Origin: an uncultured Prevotella sp.
GTDB taxonomy: Bacteria; Bacteroidota; Bacteroidia; Bacteroidales; Bacteroidaceae
Reading direction: 5' to 3'
Length of the DNA: 64,000 bases
Assembly (NCBI GenBank): GCA_905236755.1
Contig: CAJOCR010000028.1
Location: 16,832-80,831 of the forward strand
In this document: piece by piece, positions 28,926 through 38,518 of the stretch
Numbering within the stretch: position 1 is the first letter of the stretch
How the letters are laid out: each line of letters opens with the position of its first letter
Position numbers and translations under genes: made by a program
The notes under the pieces: model-generated
What the model saw: only the letters and a program-made list of their open reading frames with translations
Told to the model about the DNA's origin: nothing
The model's database searches: none

Positions 28926-30866
28926 ATGATAACAAAACCTAAATCCTTAGCAGTTATGCTACTTGCAGCCCTCACATCTCTTGGTGCGAGCGCACAGCAC
29001 AAACTCACAGTAAACACCACTCCTGGTGCCCCCATTCAGTCAACCATGTATGGCATCTTCTTTGAGGATATCAACTTTGGTGCTGATGGTGGTCTTTATG
29101 CCGAGATGGTTGAAAACCGCAGTTTTGAATTTCCCGATCACACCATGGGTTGGAACACCTTTGGCAATGTGAGCATCAACGATTTCAAACCTGCTTTTTC
29201 GCGCAATCCTCACTATGTAACCCTTCGCAATGCCGGTCACAACCAAAAATTCACCGGGCTTGAGAATCGTGGCTTCTTTGGTATGGGATTAAAGAAAGGC
29301 ATGACATACAATTTCTCAGTTTATGCCCGTCTTGCCGACCTTCAAGGCAAAGCAGCAACTTTCCGTGTTGAACTTGTTGGCGATGATGATGTACCTATTT
29401 CTTGTGACACCATAACTGTTACTGAAAACAAGTGGCATAAATACACAGCCACACTCACATCAACCAAAACAGTTCAAAAAGGTCTTATGCGCATCTTCCT
29501 CATGTCTGCCGAAGGTGTTGACCTCGACCACATCAGTCTATTCCCTGCCGATAACTGGAACGGACTTCGTGCCGACCTCGTGAAAGACCTAAAAGACTTG
29601 CACCCTGGCATTTTCCGTTTTCCAGGAGGATGTATCGTTGAAGGCACCGACCTCGAAACACGTTATCAATGGAAAAACAGTGTTGGTAATGCCGAGAACC
29701 GTCCACTCAACGAAAACCGTTGGAACTACACCTTCCCTCATAGAATGTATCCCAACTATTATCAGAGTTATGGCTTAGGTTTCTATGAGTTCTTCCTACT
29801 CTCTGAACATATTGGTGCCGAACCTTTACCTGTTGTTTCTTGCGGTTTGGCATGCCAGTTCCAAAACAAAGACGACGACAAGAACGCACATGTAGCCGTT
29901 GAAGATCTTCAAAGCTATATCGACGATGCTCTCGACCTCATAGAGTTTGCCAATGGTTCAGTTAACACCAAGTGGGGTAAGCTTCGCGCCGATATGGGAC
30001 ACCCTGCACCTTTCAACCTCAAACAGATTGGTATTGGTAATGAACAATGGGGTAAAGTTTATCCAGAGCGTCTTGCTAAGTTTATAGATCAGATACGCGC
30101 AAAATATCCAAATATCAAGATTTGTGGCACCAGTGGTCCTTCAGCCTCAGGCAAAGATTTTGATTACGGCTGGGAGCAGATGCGTAAGCTAAAGGTTGAC
30201 CTTGTTGACGAGCACTACTATATGAAGCCAGAATGGTTCTTCAACAACGCATCACGCTATGATAACTACTCACGCAAAGGTCCAAAGGTATTTGCAGGCG
30301 AATATGCAGCACATGCAGAAAACGAACCAAACTCTTTCGAAGCAGCCCTTTCAGAGGCTTGCTTCATGACAGGCTTAGAGCGCAATGCCGACCTTGTTCA
30401 CCAAGCCACCTATGCCCCACTCTTTGCTCATGTAGAAGGATGGCAGTGGCGTCCTGACCTCATCTGGTTCGACAACCTCACCTCTGTGCGTTCAGCCAAT
30501 TGGTATGTTCAAGCTCTCTATGGCAACAATGCTGGTACCAATGTGCTTTCTATTACCGAAGATGGTAAGGCACTCACTGGTCAGAACGGATTATATGCCT
30601 CTGCATGCTACGATAAACCAACCAAAGATTATATTGTAAAGGTTGGTAATAACTCAGACAAGCCTCAACAACTTATCATCAGTTTCAAGGGAATAAAGAA
30701 TCTTGGGGCAGGCAAGGCTACCCTTCTGCACAGCGACAACCTGCTACAGGAGAACACCATCAACAACAAATATGCCGTTGTTCCTGTTACAACAGATATC
30801 AAAGCCGATGGCAACACACTATCCATCACCATCCCTGCAAAGAGTTTTGTCGTTTACCGTTTCTAA
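28926..30866 (+). CDS. GH51 alpha-L-arabinofuranosidase
   Basis: The product has 646 residues and a signal peptide (1-23, GASAQ). The N-terminal region reads 'QSTMYGIFFEDINFGADGGLYAEMVENRSFEFP', the usual opening of GH51. A beta-sandwich insert (~80-200, CBM-like 'YNFSVYARLADLQGKAATFRVEL') is followed by a TIM barrel with 'IFRFPGGCIVEGTDLETRYQWKNSVG'. The acid/base is Glu373 (GIGNEQWG) and the nucleophile Glu459 (AGEYAAH). A C-terminal arabinofuranosidase beta-domain ends at 'IPAKSFVVYRF'. It would release L-arabinose from arabinan or arabinoxylan side chains. Between two GH2 genes, with its own promoter and a shared terminator at the end, it looks like part of a loose plant-polysaccharide cluster without its own SusCD. 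Confidence 0.95.
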   Translation: MITKPKSLAVMLLAALTSLGASAQHKLTVNTTPGAPIQSTMYGIFFEDINFGADGGLYAEMVENRSFEFPDHTMGWNTFGNVSINDFKPAFSRNPHYVTLRNAGHNQKFTGLENRGFFGMGLKKGMTYNFSVYARLADLQGKAATFRVELVGDDDVPISCDTITVTENKWHKYTATLTSTKTVQKGLMRIFLMSAEGVDLDHISLFPADNWNGLRADLVKDLKDLHPGIFRFPGGCIVEGTDLETRYQWKNSVGNAENRPLNENRWNYTFPHRMYPNYYQSYGLGFYEFFLLSEHIGAEPLPVVSCGLACQFQNKDDDKNAHVAVEDLQSYIDDALDLIEFANGSVNTKWGKLRADMGHPAPFNLKQIGIGNEQWGKVYPERLAKFIDQIRAKYPNIKICGTSGPSASGKDFDYGWEQMRKLKVDLVDEHYYMKPEWFFNNASRYDNYSRKGPKVFAGEYAAHAENEPNSFEAALSEACFMTGLERNADLVHQATYAPLFAHVEGWQWRPDLIWFDNLTSVRSANWYVQALYGNNAGTNVLSITEDGKALTGQNGLYASACYDKPTKDYIVKVGNNSDKPQQLIISFKGIKNLGAGKATLLHSDNLLQENTINNKYAVVPVTTDIKADGNTLSITIPAKSFVVYRF

Positions 30867-30912
30867 TGTAAACTGTCAAATGTGTTTATATAACTTTAAA
30901 CACTAAATACAT

Positions 30913-30956
30913 AAAAAAAGGAAGATAGCTTTTAATGAGCATATCTTCCTTTTTTT
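30913..30956. terminator. Bidirectional terminator between GH51 and the second GH2
   Basis: AAAAAAAGGAAGATA is complemented by TATCTTCCTTTTTTT around a ~14-base loop. A- and T-tracts on both sides suit termination of both convergent genes. Confidence 0.88.
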
Positions 30957-32747
30957 CTACTTATTCTTATACCATTCCTTCAACACATAGAAAGCCTTTT
31001 TGCGCTTTCCCTTATCAGAAACCAATCCCTTGCGATTAAAATCTTTTTGAACAACAGGATTGATTCTGCGAGGAGAGCGGAAATCCTTCAAAACCCATGG
31101 AGTCATTCCTGACAAGCCTTCAATCTTGTTCAACATATCAAGATTCTCCTTATACAGGTTTTCCTGAAACTCCTCTGTCCAGCGTTCGTTTTTACTACCA
31201 TGCAAACCAGCAACAGCACCTCCACCAAACTCACTAATGATAACAGGTTTATCATAAGGCACCTCCCATTTCATCTTTGGGGCATCATTCACATCACGAT
31301 ACCAACCAATATACTCGTTGAAACTTATAATATCAACATACTTATTCATGTTGTCATTCAGTCGATTTACATAGTTCGACTGACCAGTTACCTCCATAGC
31401 CATTGATATCAAACGAGTATCATCCTCTGTCTTGGCAAACTTAGCCAATTCTGAAAGAAACTTATCACGCTCAGCACTATGTGGAGTTTCATTAGCTACC
31501 GACCATACAATAACGTTGGCACGGTTCTTATCTCTACCTATCATATCCTGCAACTGGCGCTTAGCATTAGCAAAAGTTTTCTCATTTTTCCAATCTATAG
31601 TCCAATAACAAGGAATCTCCTCCCACAAAAGCACACCCTTACGTTCTGCTTCGCGAATAGCATGCTCATTATGTGGATAGTGAGCCAAACGCATAAAGTT
31701 ACACCCAAGGTCTTTAGCCCACGCAAGCAACGTATCAGCATCCTCTGCCGAGTTACAGCGTCGACTGGTATAAGCAGTCTCCTCGTGCGAACTTATACCC
31801 TTCAAAAATATAGGTTTACCATTCAAAAGAATCTGCTTGCCACGAGTTTCTATAGTGCGGAAACCAATCTCATCACTTATAGTCTCCTCTGCAGTTGTAA
31901 TGCTCACCTTATAGAGTTTTGGATTTTCAGGACACCACAGTGATGGTTTAGCTTTCAACATCACATTTGCTTCACCTTGAGCATCGGTAACCAATTTCTT
32001 TTTAATTTTCAGCTCAGGAATACTCAATGTAACCATTTTACCAGCTTTCTTCTCATTGAGCTTCAATTTTACATTGATAAGTTTAGTATTGCCCTTTACA
32101 AGCTGAAGAGAATAGTCTTCTATATATGTTTCAGGCACAGAAACCATCATCACATCACGAGTGATGCCACCATAATTCCACCAGTCGAAAATCTGTGTAG
32201 GGATGTTTTCCTTCTTTCTATTGTTGTTCACCATAACAACAATAGTGTTTTCACCAGCCTTCACAACATCCGACACATCAAAGCAGAATGGAGTGAACCC
32301 ACCTTCATGCACACCAACCTGCTTGCCATTCACCCACACACGACTCAGATAGTTGGCTCCAGCAAAATAAAGCAATGCCTTTCTCCCCTGTTCTGGTTTC
32401 CAATTGAATTTCTGACGATACCACACACTACCCTCATACCAATACAACTGTTCATCCTGTGTGTTCCAGTCGCCTGGCACCTTCATACTTTTACTATCAT
32501 CAAAGCTGTATTCCACCAAATCAGAAACATTTCGTGGCTTTGCATCAAGGAAAAAGCCCCATCGCGTAGGATTCATACGATAGTCATAGTAGCCAATATC
32601 TTGCTGATCAACAAAATATTTCCACATTCCATTGAGCGATGTAACACTTCGCCCATAAACATTCAAAGGTGCTTTCACCTCTTGGGCAGCCTTACCTTGT
32701 AGCACAACAGCCCCCAATAAAAACAATGAAAAGAGTATTTTCTTCAT
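30957..32747 (-). CDS. GH2 family glycosidase (beta-glucuronidase/beta-galactosidase type)
   Basis: This 596-residue secreted protein has a signal peptide (1-20, GKAAQ). It has the short three-domain GH2 plan: jelly roll (~25-195, 'GSVWYRQKFNW', 'YLSRVWVNGKQVGVHEGGFTPFCFDVSDVV'), Ig-like (~200-295), TIM barrel (~300-596, 'GISSHEE...GCNFMRLAHYPHNEHAIREAERKGVLLWEEIPCYW'). The acid/base is Glu420 (VANET) and the nucleophile Glu506 (SEFGGG). Size and the nucleophile motif are closer to beta-glucuronidase-like GH2 than to LacZ; the exact sugar cannot be fixed from sequence. It is convergent with GH51, under its own promoter. Confidence 0.9.
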   Translation of the reverse strand: MKKILFSLFLLGAVVLQGKAAQEVKAPLNVYGRSVTSLNGMWKYFVDQQDIGYYDYRMNPTRWGFFLDAKPRNVSDLVEYSFDDSKSMKVPGDWNTQDEQLYWYEGSVWYRQKFNWKPEQGRKALLYFAGANYLSRVWVNGKQVGVHEGGFTPFCFDVSDVVKAGENTIVVMVNNNRKKENIPTQIFDWWNYGGITRDVMMVSVPETYIEDYSLQLVKGNTKLINVKLKLNEKKAGKMVTLSIPELKIKKKLVTDAQGEANVMLKAKPSLWCPENPKLYKVSITTAEETISDEIGFRTIETRGKQILLNGKPIFLKGISSHEETAYTSRRCNSAEDADTLLAWAKDLGCNFMRLAHYPHNEHAIREAERKGVLLWEEIPCYWTIDWKNEKTFANAKRQLQDMIGRDKNRANVIVWSVANETPHSAERDKFLSELAKFAKTEDDTRLISMAMEVTGQSNYVNRLNDNMNKYVDIISFNEYIGWYRDVNDAPKMKWEVPYDKPVIISEFGGGAVAGLHGSKNERWTEEFQENLYKENLDMLNKIEGLSGMTPWVLKDFRSPRRINPVVQKDFNRKGLVSDKGKRKKAFYVLKEWYKNK

Positions 32748-32824
32748 TTTTTATAATGATTTATTTTAGTTATAAGTCAAAAAAATGCAGCCGCATCAAC
32801 AGCCTCATCTTTAGATTATTGGCA

Positions 32825-32832
32825 CAAAGATA
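32825..32832 (-). promoter_or_regulatory. -7 box (TATCTTTG) of the second GH2 gene
   Basis: Minus-strand TATCTTTG lies ~78 bases upstream of the start codon. It sits immediately downstream of the metG terminator. Confidence 0.6.
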
Positions 32833-32833
32833 C

Positions 32834-32877
32834 AAAAAAAGGAGACAAAACACCAATTTGTGCAGTCTCCTTTTTTT
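32834..32877. terminator. Terminator of metG
   Basis: AAAAAAAGGAGAC / GTCTCCTTTTTTT is a 13-bp stem with an ~18-base loop. On the minus strand it ends in T-run sequence ~58 bases after the metG stop codon. Confidence 0.88.
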
Positions 32878-32879
32878 GA

Positions 32880-32934
32880 ATATTGAATAGTGAATATAAT
32901 TCAAAATTCCTAATTCGTAATTTCTAATTCAATT
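32880..32934. repeat. AT-rich 'TTCAAAATTC / CGTAATTTC' repeat
   Basis: GAATATTGAATAGTGAATATAATTC-type units and TAATTCGTAATTTC strings sit between metG and its terminator. Related strings occur near 13600, 24930, 55950 and 63850. Confidence 0.55.
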
Positions 32935-35010
32935 TTATCCAACTTCACTTCCTGGCATAACCTCACCAAGGGTGGTGGTTACATTCAACGAACCATCAAA
33001 GTTAACAGCCGAGAGAATCATACCCTGACTCTCAATACCCATCATCTTACGAGGTTCAAAGTTGGCTACAAAGAGCACATCCTTACCAATAAGCTGCTCT
33101 GGCTCATAGAACTTAGCTATACCTGAAAGAATAGTGCGGTCAACACCACTACCATCGTCAATAGTAAACTGCAACAGTTTGTTACTCTTCTTCACTTTCT
33201 GACAATCCTTGATATGACCAACACGGATATCAAGCTTCTCAAAGTCCTCAAAAGCTACATTTGGCTTAATTGGGTTTGCCTTGTAATCCTTTGCTGCTGC
33301 GGCACTCTCGTTAGCAGCCTTTGTAGCAGCAAGTTTATCGAGCTGAGCCTGGATGGCATCATCTTCAATCTTCTCGAACAACAAGTGTGGTTCGCCAAGC
33401 TGATCGCCAGCCTTCAGCAATTCTGTAGAACCTAACTGCTCCCATTCAAAACTTTCCATATTCAACATCTTACGCAAGTCGTTGCTTGAGAAAGGCAAGA
33501 ATGGTTCAAAGGCAATAGCAAGGTTAGCTACCAACTGAAGCGAGATATTAAGAATTGTCTCTACACGCTTAGGATCAGTCTTCCAAACCTTCCAAGGCTC
33601 ACACTCTGTGATATAACGATTACCGATGCGGGCAAGGTTCATAGCCTCGAACTGTGCCTCACGGAACTTGAACACATTAAGATAATTTTCTACCTTAGCC
33701 TTCACGTTCTCGAACTCCTCGATAGCTTTCTTATCTACATCCAGCAGTTCGCCACACGCAGGAACAACACCATTCCAATATTTCTTGGTGAGCTGCAAAG
33801 CACGGTTCACAAAGTTACCATAAACAGCAACAAGCTCTGAGTTGTTGCGCTCCTGGAAATCCTTCCATGTGAAGTTATTATCCTTTGTCTCAGGCGCATT
33901 GGCTGTGAGCACATAGCGCAACACATCTTGCTTACCTGGGAAATCTTTCAAATATTCGTCGAGCCATACTGCCCAGTTACGAGATGTTGAAATCTTGTCG
34001 TTCTCAAGATTCAAGAACTCATTAGCAGGAACATTGTCTGGCAAGATATAGTCGCCATGAGCCTTCAACATTGTTGGGAAGATAACACAGTGGAACACAA
34101 TATTATCCTTACCAATAAAGTGTACCAAGCGGGTTTCTGGATCCTGCCACCACTTCTGCCATGTGCCCCATTTTTCAGGCTCCTTTTCGCAAAGTTCCTT
34201 AGTGTTCGACACGTAACCGATAGGTGCATCAAACCACACATACAGAACCTTACCCTCAGCGCCCTCAACAGGAACAGGGATACCCCAATCCAAGTCACGG
34301 GTCATAGCACGAGGCTGCAAATCCATATCTAACCAGCTCTTACACTGACCATACACGTTTGAACGCCACTCCTTGTGGTCTTCAAGAATCCACTGCTTCA
34401 ACCACTCCTGATAGTTGTTCAAAGGCAAATACCAGTTCTTGGTTTTCTTCACCTCAGGCTTAGCACCAGAGATAGTAGAGTGAGGGTCAATAAGCTCCAT
34501 TGGACTGAGGTCAGAACCACACTTCTCACACTGATCGCCATAAGCATTAGGGTTGCCACACTTAGGACAAGTACCCATCACATAACGGTCTGCCAAGAAC
34601 TGCTTAGCCTCAGGATCATAAAGTTGCTCACTCTCCTTCTCCACCAGTTTACCTTCATCATAAAGTTTCTTGAAGAAATCAGAAGCAAACTTATGATGAG
34701 TTTCAGATGTAGTACGGCTGTAGATATCAAAAGAGATACCAAACTCCTTGAACGAATCCTTGATAATAGTATGATAGCGGTCGCAAACATCCTGTGGAGT
34801 GATACCCTCCTTCTTTGCACGGATAGTAATTGGCACACCATGCTCATCGCTACCGCCAATGAAGACTACGTCCTGCTTCTTCAAACGAAGATAGCGCACG
34901 TAGATATCAGCTGGCACATAAACACCAGCCAAATGACCAATGTGAACACCACCATTTGCATAAGGCAAAGCAGCGGTCACAGTGGTACGCTTAAATTTCT
35001 TTTCTTCCAT
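32935..35010 (-). CDS. metG: Methionyl-tRNA synthetase
   Basis: The 691-residue class I aminoacyl-tRNA synthetase charges tRNA-Met in the cytoplasm. The HIGH motif appears as HIGH at residues ~22-25 ('GGVHIGHL'). The zinc knuckle is CPKC...CEKC (~144-162). The KMSKS loop is the variant KISTS (~342-346, '[12 protein letters not shown]'). The anticodon-binding helical domain follows (~400-560). The last ~105 residues form the EMAPII/Trbp111-like tRNA-binding OB fold ('[31 protein letters not shown]'). Length is normal for Bacteroidota MetRS. The gene stands alone and is expressed from a consensus promoter carried by the proximal unit of a tandem repeat (35040-35252). Confidence 0.98.
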   Translation of the reverse strand: MEEKKFKRTTVTAALPYANGGVHIGHLAGVYVPADIYVRYLRLKKQDVVFIGGSDEHGVPITIRAKKEGITPQDVCDRYHTIIKDSFKEFGISFDIYSRTTSETHHKFASDFFKKLYDEGKLVEKESEQLYDPEAKQFLADRYVMGTCPKCGNPNAYGDQCEKCGSDLSPMELIDPHSTISGAKPEVKKTKNWYLPLNNYQEWLKQWILEDHKEWRSNVYGQCKSWLDMDLQPRAMTRDLDWGIPVPVEGAEGKVLYVWFDAPIGYVSNTKELCEKEPEKWGTWQKWWQDPETRLVHFIGKDNIVFHCVIFPTMLKAHGDYILPDNVPANEFLNLENDKISTSRNWAVWLDEYLKDFPGKQDVLRYVLTANAPETKDNNFTWKDFQERNNSELVAVYGNFVNRALQLTKKYWNGVVPACGELLDVDKKAIEEFENVKAKVENYLNVFKFREAQFEAMNLARIGNRYITECEPWKVWKTDPKRVETILNISLQLVANLAIAFEPFLPFSSNDLRKMLNMESFEWEQLGSTELLKAGDQLGEPHLLFEKIEDDAIQAQLDKLAATKAANESAAAAKDYKANPIKPNVAFEDFEKLDIRVGHIKDCQKVKKSNKLLQFTIDDGSGVDRTILSGIAKFYEPEQLIGKDVLFVANFEPRKMMGIESQGMILSAVNFDGSLNVTTTLGEVMPGSEVG

Positions 35011-35039
35011 TAACCTGCTGAATTATAATTCTTTGGGTG

Positions 35040-35070
35040 CAAAATTAGTGAAAACGAGCGGAATAACAAA
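35040..35070 (-). promoter_or_regulatory. metG promoter inside a repeat (TTTG-N19-TAATTTTG)
   Basis: On the minus strand the -33 TTTG (35070-35067) and -7 TAATTTTG (35047-35040) are 19 bases apart, a near-ideal Bacteroidota promoter. The start codon is 30 bases beyond the -7 box. Confidence 0.8.
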
Positions 35071-35252
35071 ATTAAAAGCTTGCTTTTTAAATTTTGGATT
35101 CCCGAGTGCATCCTAATTTCATCTGCAAGATAAAATTCCTTCATTCCTTTGGAATAAAATTAGTGAAAACGAGCGGAATAACAAAATTAAAAGCTTGCTT
35201 TTTAAATTTTGGATTCCCGAGTGCATCCTAATTTCATCTGCAAGATAAAATT
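35041..35252. repeat. Tandem pair of a promoter-carrying 'GAGTGCA' repeat
   Basis: 35041-35137 and 35156-35252 are identical over 97 bases (period 115). Each holds a foldback AAAATTAAAAGC / GCTTTTTAAATTTT, then CCGAGTGCATCC. In the distal copy the -7 box reads TAATTTTA, so only the proximal copy keeps a complete promoter. A third, degenerate unit follows to ~35340. Diverged relatives are at 42125-42265, in front of another gene. Confidence 0.9.
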
Positions 35253-35389
35253 AAATCGAAGACAATACAAAATAAAAAGGTCACTTTTTGTTTTTATTGT
35301 TGAGATGCCGCCTAATTTCTTGCGAAGCAAAAAAGTACTTAAAACAAAAGAAAGTAAAAAATAAGAACACTACTAATCATAAAAAAAAA

Positions 35390-35397
35390 TATCTTTG
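35390..35397 (+). promoter_or_regulatory. -7 box (TATCTTTG) of the TonB-receptor/cupin operon
   Basis: TATCTTTG is followed by GCAC, about 93 bases before the start codon at 35490. No clear -33 TTTG is seen. Confidence 0.6.
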
Positions 35398-35489
35398 CAC
35401 CTATATCGTTTTTTTGCATTAAACAATATTTTCCCATTTGAACTCAGTGACAATAACATTTCGTATAAAACATTAAAAGGAATAAAGAT

Positions 35490-37892
35490 ATGAAACACAC
35501 TAAAATTTGGATATTTACCGCAATTCTCATCATCTGCAATATTATTGCAGTACAGGCAGAAACCTTACGTGGAACAGTAAAAGACGCAATTACTGGTGAG
35601 CCCCTAATCGGTGCTACAGTTAGAATTTCTGAGTTAGAAAATGTTGCTGCTGTATCAGATATTGATGGCAACTATATCATAAATATCAAGCAAGGCGGAC
35701 GCTATACTGTTGAAACAAACTATATTGGTTACGAGCCGAGCATTATGAAAGAAATAATGATTTCTGGTGCAAAAGAAGTTGTTATTGATATTGCTCTACG
35801 TGAAAGCACAAACGAAATAAATGAAGTTATTGTACGACCTCGTATTAATAAGGAAGCAACAGTTAATCCAGCTGTGCTTACTGGTGGTGTTATGCTATCA
35901 ATGGAGGAAGCCAGTAGATTTGCAGGTGGCTATAACGACCCTGCTCGTTTGGTAATGTCGTTTGCAGGTGTCTCGGGTGAATCTGACGGAAGTGGCCTTT
36001 CCATACATGGTAATGCACCTGAACGTATGCAATATCGCATAGAAGGTATTGAAGTGTTTACTCCAAATCACTTTAACGATACCTGGAACGCTGGCTACGG
36101 ACTGGTGAGCGCTCTGAACTCTAACGTCATTGGCAACAGCGACTTCTTCACTTCAACCTTTAATGCCAACTACAATAACGCCCTGAGCGGTGTGTTCGAC
36201 GTAAAGATGCGGTCGGGCAACAACTCAAAGCACGAAAACATACTTCAGATAGGTACCGTGTCGGAAGAATTGACACTCGAAGGTCCTATTTCACGAAAAA
36301 ACAACAGCAGCTACATCGTGAACTATCGTTATGGTTTCACTTCGCTAATGGATCAGCTTAAGCTAATAGACACTGACGAAGCGCACATAAAATTCCAAGA
36401 TTTCTCCATCAAACTGAACTTCCCCACCAAGCGTGCCGGCACATTCTCAATCTTCGGATTGGGTTTCTACGACAGCACATGGGATGGTCGCACTAAAATT
36501 GAAGACACACACTCTGCATACGATGCTTCCGACGTTGAAGCAAATGTGTCACAACTGCTGGCAGGAATTTCTCACAAGATTCTCTTAGGCAATAAGTGGA
36601 CTTGGCGTACAACGGTTGCCTATAATATGCAGCACTTAAAGAGCGATACGTATTATTACGGACTTATGCGTTCTAACGATGGTATCCTCACTCAGCCACT
36701 CACATACGAAGAACCAGAGAAGAAATATCTCTTTAGCAATCAGAAAATGAACGAAGACCGCTTGCAGTTCAACACCGAACTGTCAAAGCAGATTTCAGAC
36801 AAGTGGCTCACCCAGTTTGGTGGCGGATATTCTCACCGTTTCTTCAATCTCGTATATCGTTCTGTTGACAAAGTCTATGCACCTGTCAACGCCATGCGGG
36901 AATATACCAACATGAAAGATAACACCGGTTTGGCAAACGTGTTCTGGCAGAACCTTTTCACTATAAACGACCATCTGAGTCTTTCGGCTGGTATTTCAGG
37001 AAACTACTTCCTGCTCTCAAAAGATTTATCAATAGAACCTCGCGTAAGTATAAAGTGGGATGCTAACGAAAAAAACAGCTTCTCATTGGGCTACGGTCTG
37101 CACTCAATGGTGGAAAAACTTGATGCCTACTTCTATCGCGATGCACAAGGAAATTTGGTAAACAAAGATCTCGGTCTGAGCAAGGCTCATCATCTGCACG
37201 CCACTTACATTCATAAATTCAACAGCAACCTGACTTTGCGTTTGAATGCTTACTATGAATATGGCTTCAATACTCCTGTAGGCATTAATGGCAGCACATA
37301 TTGTGTAACCAATCGCTACTTCTTCTACACCGACGAACCTCTTGCCAACAAGGGAAACACACGCAACTATGGCGGCGACATCACCCTTGAGCACTATATG
37401 AGTCACGGTTTCTTTGGGCAGACAAACTTTTCCCTCTATAAATCACAATACAGAGGCGAGGACAAGGTATGGCGCAATCAACTCTACGATAGAGGCTTCA
37501 TGTTCAAAATACTTGGCGGTAAAGAGTGGATGCTGGGCAAGAACGTGCTCAATGTCAGCGCAAAATACTCTATCCAAGGAGGCTTACGCTATACACCTAT
37601 TGATGTAGAACAAATGCGTGCAAACGTTGCAGCAGGCATCATCGACGACAATCCAATATACAAGGACAATGAGGCTTTTTCAAAGAATTTCGATCCTACA
37701 AGCATCATCGACCTTACCGTTAGTTATAAGATCAACAAACGGAAGGTAAGTCACACTATTGCCTTTGAAGGTCTTAACGTTCTTGGAACCAAGACTCCAA
37801 TGTTCCAGCGTTTCGATTTGGGTACTCTTGACGTGCGTACAGACAAAGGTGGCATCTCACTGCCAAACCTCTTCTATCGTCTTGATTTTTAA
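35490..37892 (+). CDS. TonB-dependent outer-membrane receptor
   Basis: The product has 800 residues: signal peptide (1-24, VQAE), carboxypeptidase-regulatory domain ('LRGTVKDAITGEPLIGATVRISE', ~25-110), then a plug ('NDPARLVMSFAGVSGESDGSGLSIHGNAPERMQYRIEGIEVFTPNHF', ~145-230) and a 22-strand barrel. It lacks the SusC-type size and plug wording and has no SusD neighbour, so it belongs to the smaller 'TonB-dependent receptor' group that takes up metals, cofactors, peptides or unknown small molecules. No classical FecA/BtuB hallmark can be seen, so the substrate is open. The next gene, an anchored cupin, starts 30 bases after the stop codon and is likely co-transcribed. Confidence 0.9.
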   Translation: MKHTKIWIFTAILIICNIIAVQAETLRGTVKDAITGEPLIGATVRISELENVAAVSDIDGNYIINIKQGGRYTVETNYIGYEPSIMKEIMISGAKEVVIDIALRESTNEINEVIVRPRINKEATVNPAVLTGGVMLSMEEASRFAGGYNDPARLVMSFAGVSGESDGSGLSIHGNAPERMQYRIEGIEVFTPNHFNDTWNAGYGLVSALNSNVIGNSDFFTSTFNANYNNALSGVFDVKMRSGNNSKHENILQIGTVSEELTLEGPISRKNNSSYIVNYRYGFTSLMDQLKLIDTDEAHIKFQDFSIKLNFPTKRAGTFSIFGLGFYDSTWDGRTKIEDTHSAYDASDVEANVSQLLAGISHKILLGNKWTWRTTVAYNMQHLKSDTYYYGLMRSNDGILTQPLTYEEPEKKYLFSNQKMNEDRLQFNTELSKQISDKWLTQFGGGYSHRFFNLVYRSVDKVYAPVNAMREYTNMKDNTGLANVFWQNLFTINDHLSLSAGISGNYFLLSKDLSIEPRVSIKWDANEKNSFSLGYGLHSMVEKLDAYFYRDAQGNLVNKDLGLSKAHHLHATYIHKFNSNLTLRLNAYYEYGFNTPVGINGSTYCVTNRYFFYTDEPLANKGNTRNYGGDITLEHYMSHGFFGQTNFSLYKSQYRGEDKVWRNQLYDRGFMFKILGGKEWMLGKNVLNVSAKYSIQGGLRYTPIDVEQMRANVAAGIIDDNPIYKDNEAFSKNFDPTSIIDLTVSYKINKRKVSHTIAFEGLNVLGTKTPMFQRFDLGTLDVRTDKGGISLPNLFYRLDF

Positions 37893-37922
37893 TAGAACAT
37901 AATATTTAAACAAAGGAAAACA

Positions 37923-38474
37923 ATGATACATAAGAGCAACCAAACAAAGCAAGAACATAACGAGTCAAAATTCAGCGATGTTTCGCAAAGAGGAATAAGT
38001 CAAAACAACAAATTATGGAGCACGGCCGTAATACTAATTTGCGCTCTGATAGTATTAGTTTATGGTACAACCTCTTGCAAGGAGGCTAAAGCCCAAGAAG
38101 ACGATAACACACAAAATGTTGTGAGCACAGAACTTATCCGCATCTCCCAAAGTTGGGATGGTGTAGAGCTGCCCGACTATCTGCAGGGACGCCCCGAACT
38201 GGTAGCGATGAAATACGTGTTCCCTGCAGGTAAGAAACTGGGCTGGCATCATCATCCTGTAATGAACTACGGCATACTGGTGCAAGGCGAACTTACCATT
38301 ATCGGACAGGACGGCAAAGAAAAAGTTGTGCATGAAGGAGAAGCAGTAGTTGAAATGGTAAACACCATTCATCATGGTGAAAACAGAGGTAAAAAACCAG
38401 TCATCCTTTATATGTTTTACCTTACACAAAAAGGTTTACCACTTGCCGTACAGCATCCAGAAATTCCACTATAA
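37923..38474 (+). CDS. Membrane-anchored cupin-domain protein
   Basis: The product has 183 residues. A ~30-residue polar N-terminus precedes a hydrophobic segment (~31-50) that ends in TTSC (Cys52), giving either an unusual lipoprotein with a long n-region or a single-span anchor. The cupin_2 barrel (~85-170) has the metal motif 'GWHHHPVMNYGILVQGELTI' (His-rich, then Glu) and the second motif His in 'NTIHHGEN'. Cupins of this size bind a divalent metal and may be enzymes or sensors. It faces the periplasm and is transcribed with a TonB receptor. An internal start at the hydrophobic segment is possible, since an ATG-less polar leader of 30 residues is odd for export. No family-level function is known to me. 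Confidence 0.75.
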   Translation: MIHKSNQTKQEHNESKFSDVSQRGISQNNKLWSTAVILICALIVLVYGTTSCKEAKAQEDDNTQNVVSTELIRISQSWDGVELPDYLQGRPELVAMKYVFPAGKKLGWHHHPVMNYGILVQGELTIIGQDGKEKVVHEGEAVVEMVNTIHHGENRGKKPVILYMFYLTQKGLPLAVQHPEIPL

Positions 38475-38485
38475 CCATCGTTTCT

Positions 38486-38518
38486 TCTGCCCATTTCATA
38501 TATTTTGAAATGGGCAGA
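38486..38518. terminator. Hairpin after the cupin gene
   Basis: TCTGCCCATTTCA / TGAAATGGGCAGA is a perfect 13-bp stem with a 7-base loop, starting 12 bases after the stop codon. It lacks a T-run, so it may act as a Rho-independent terminator only weakly or as a 3' stabiliser. Confidence 0.6.
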
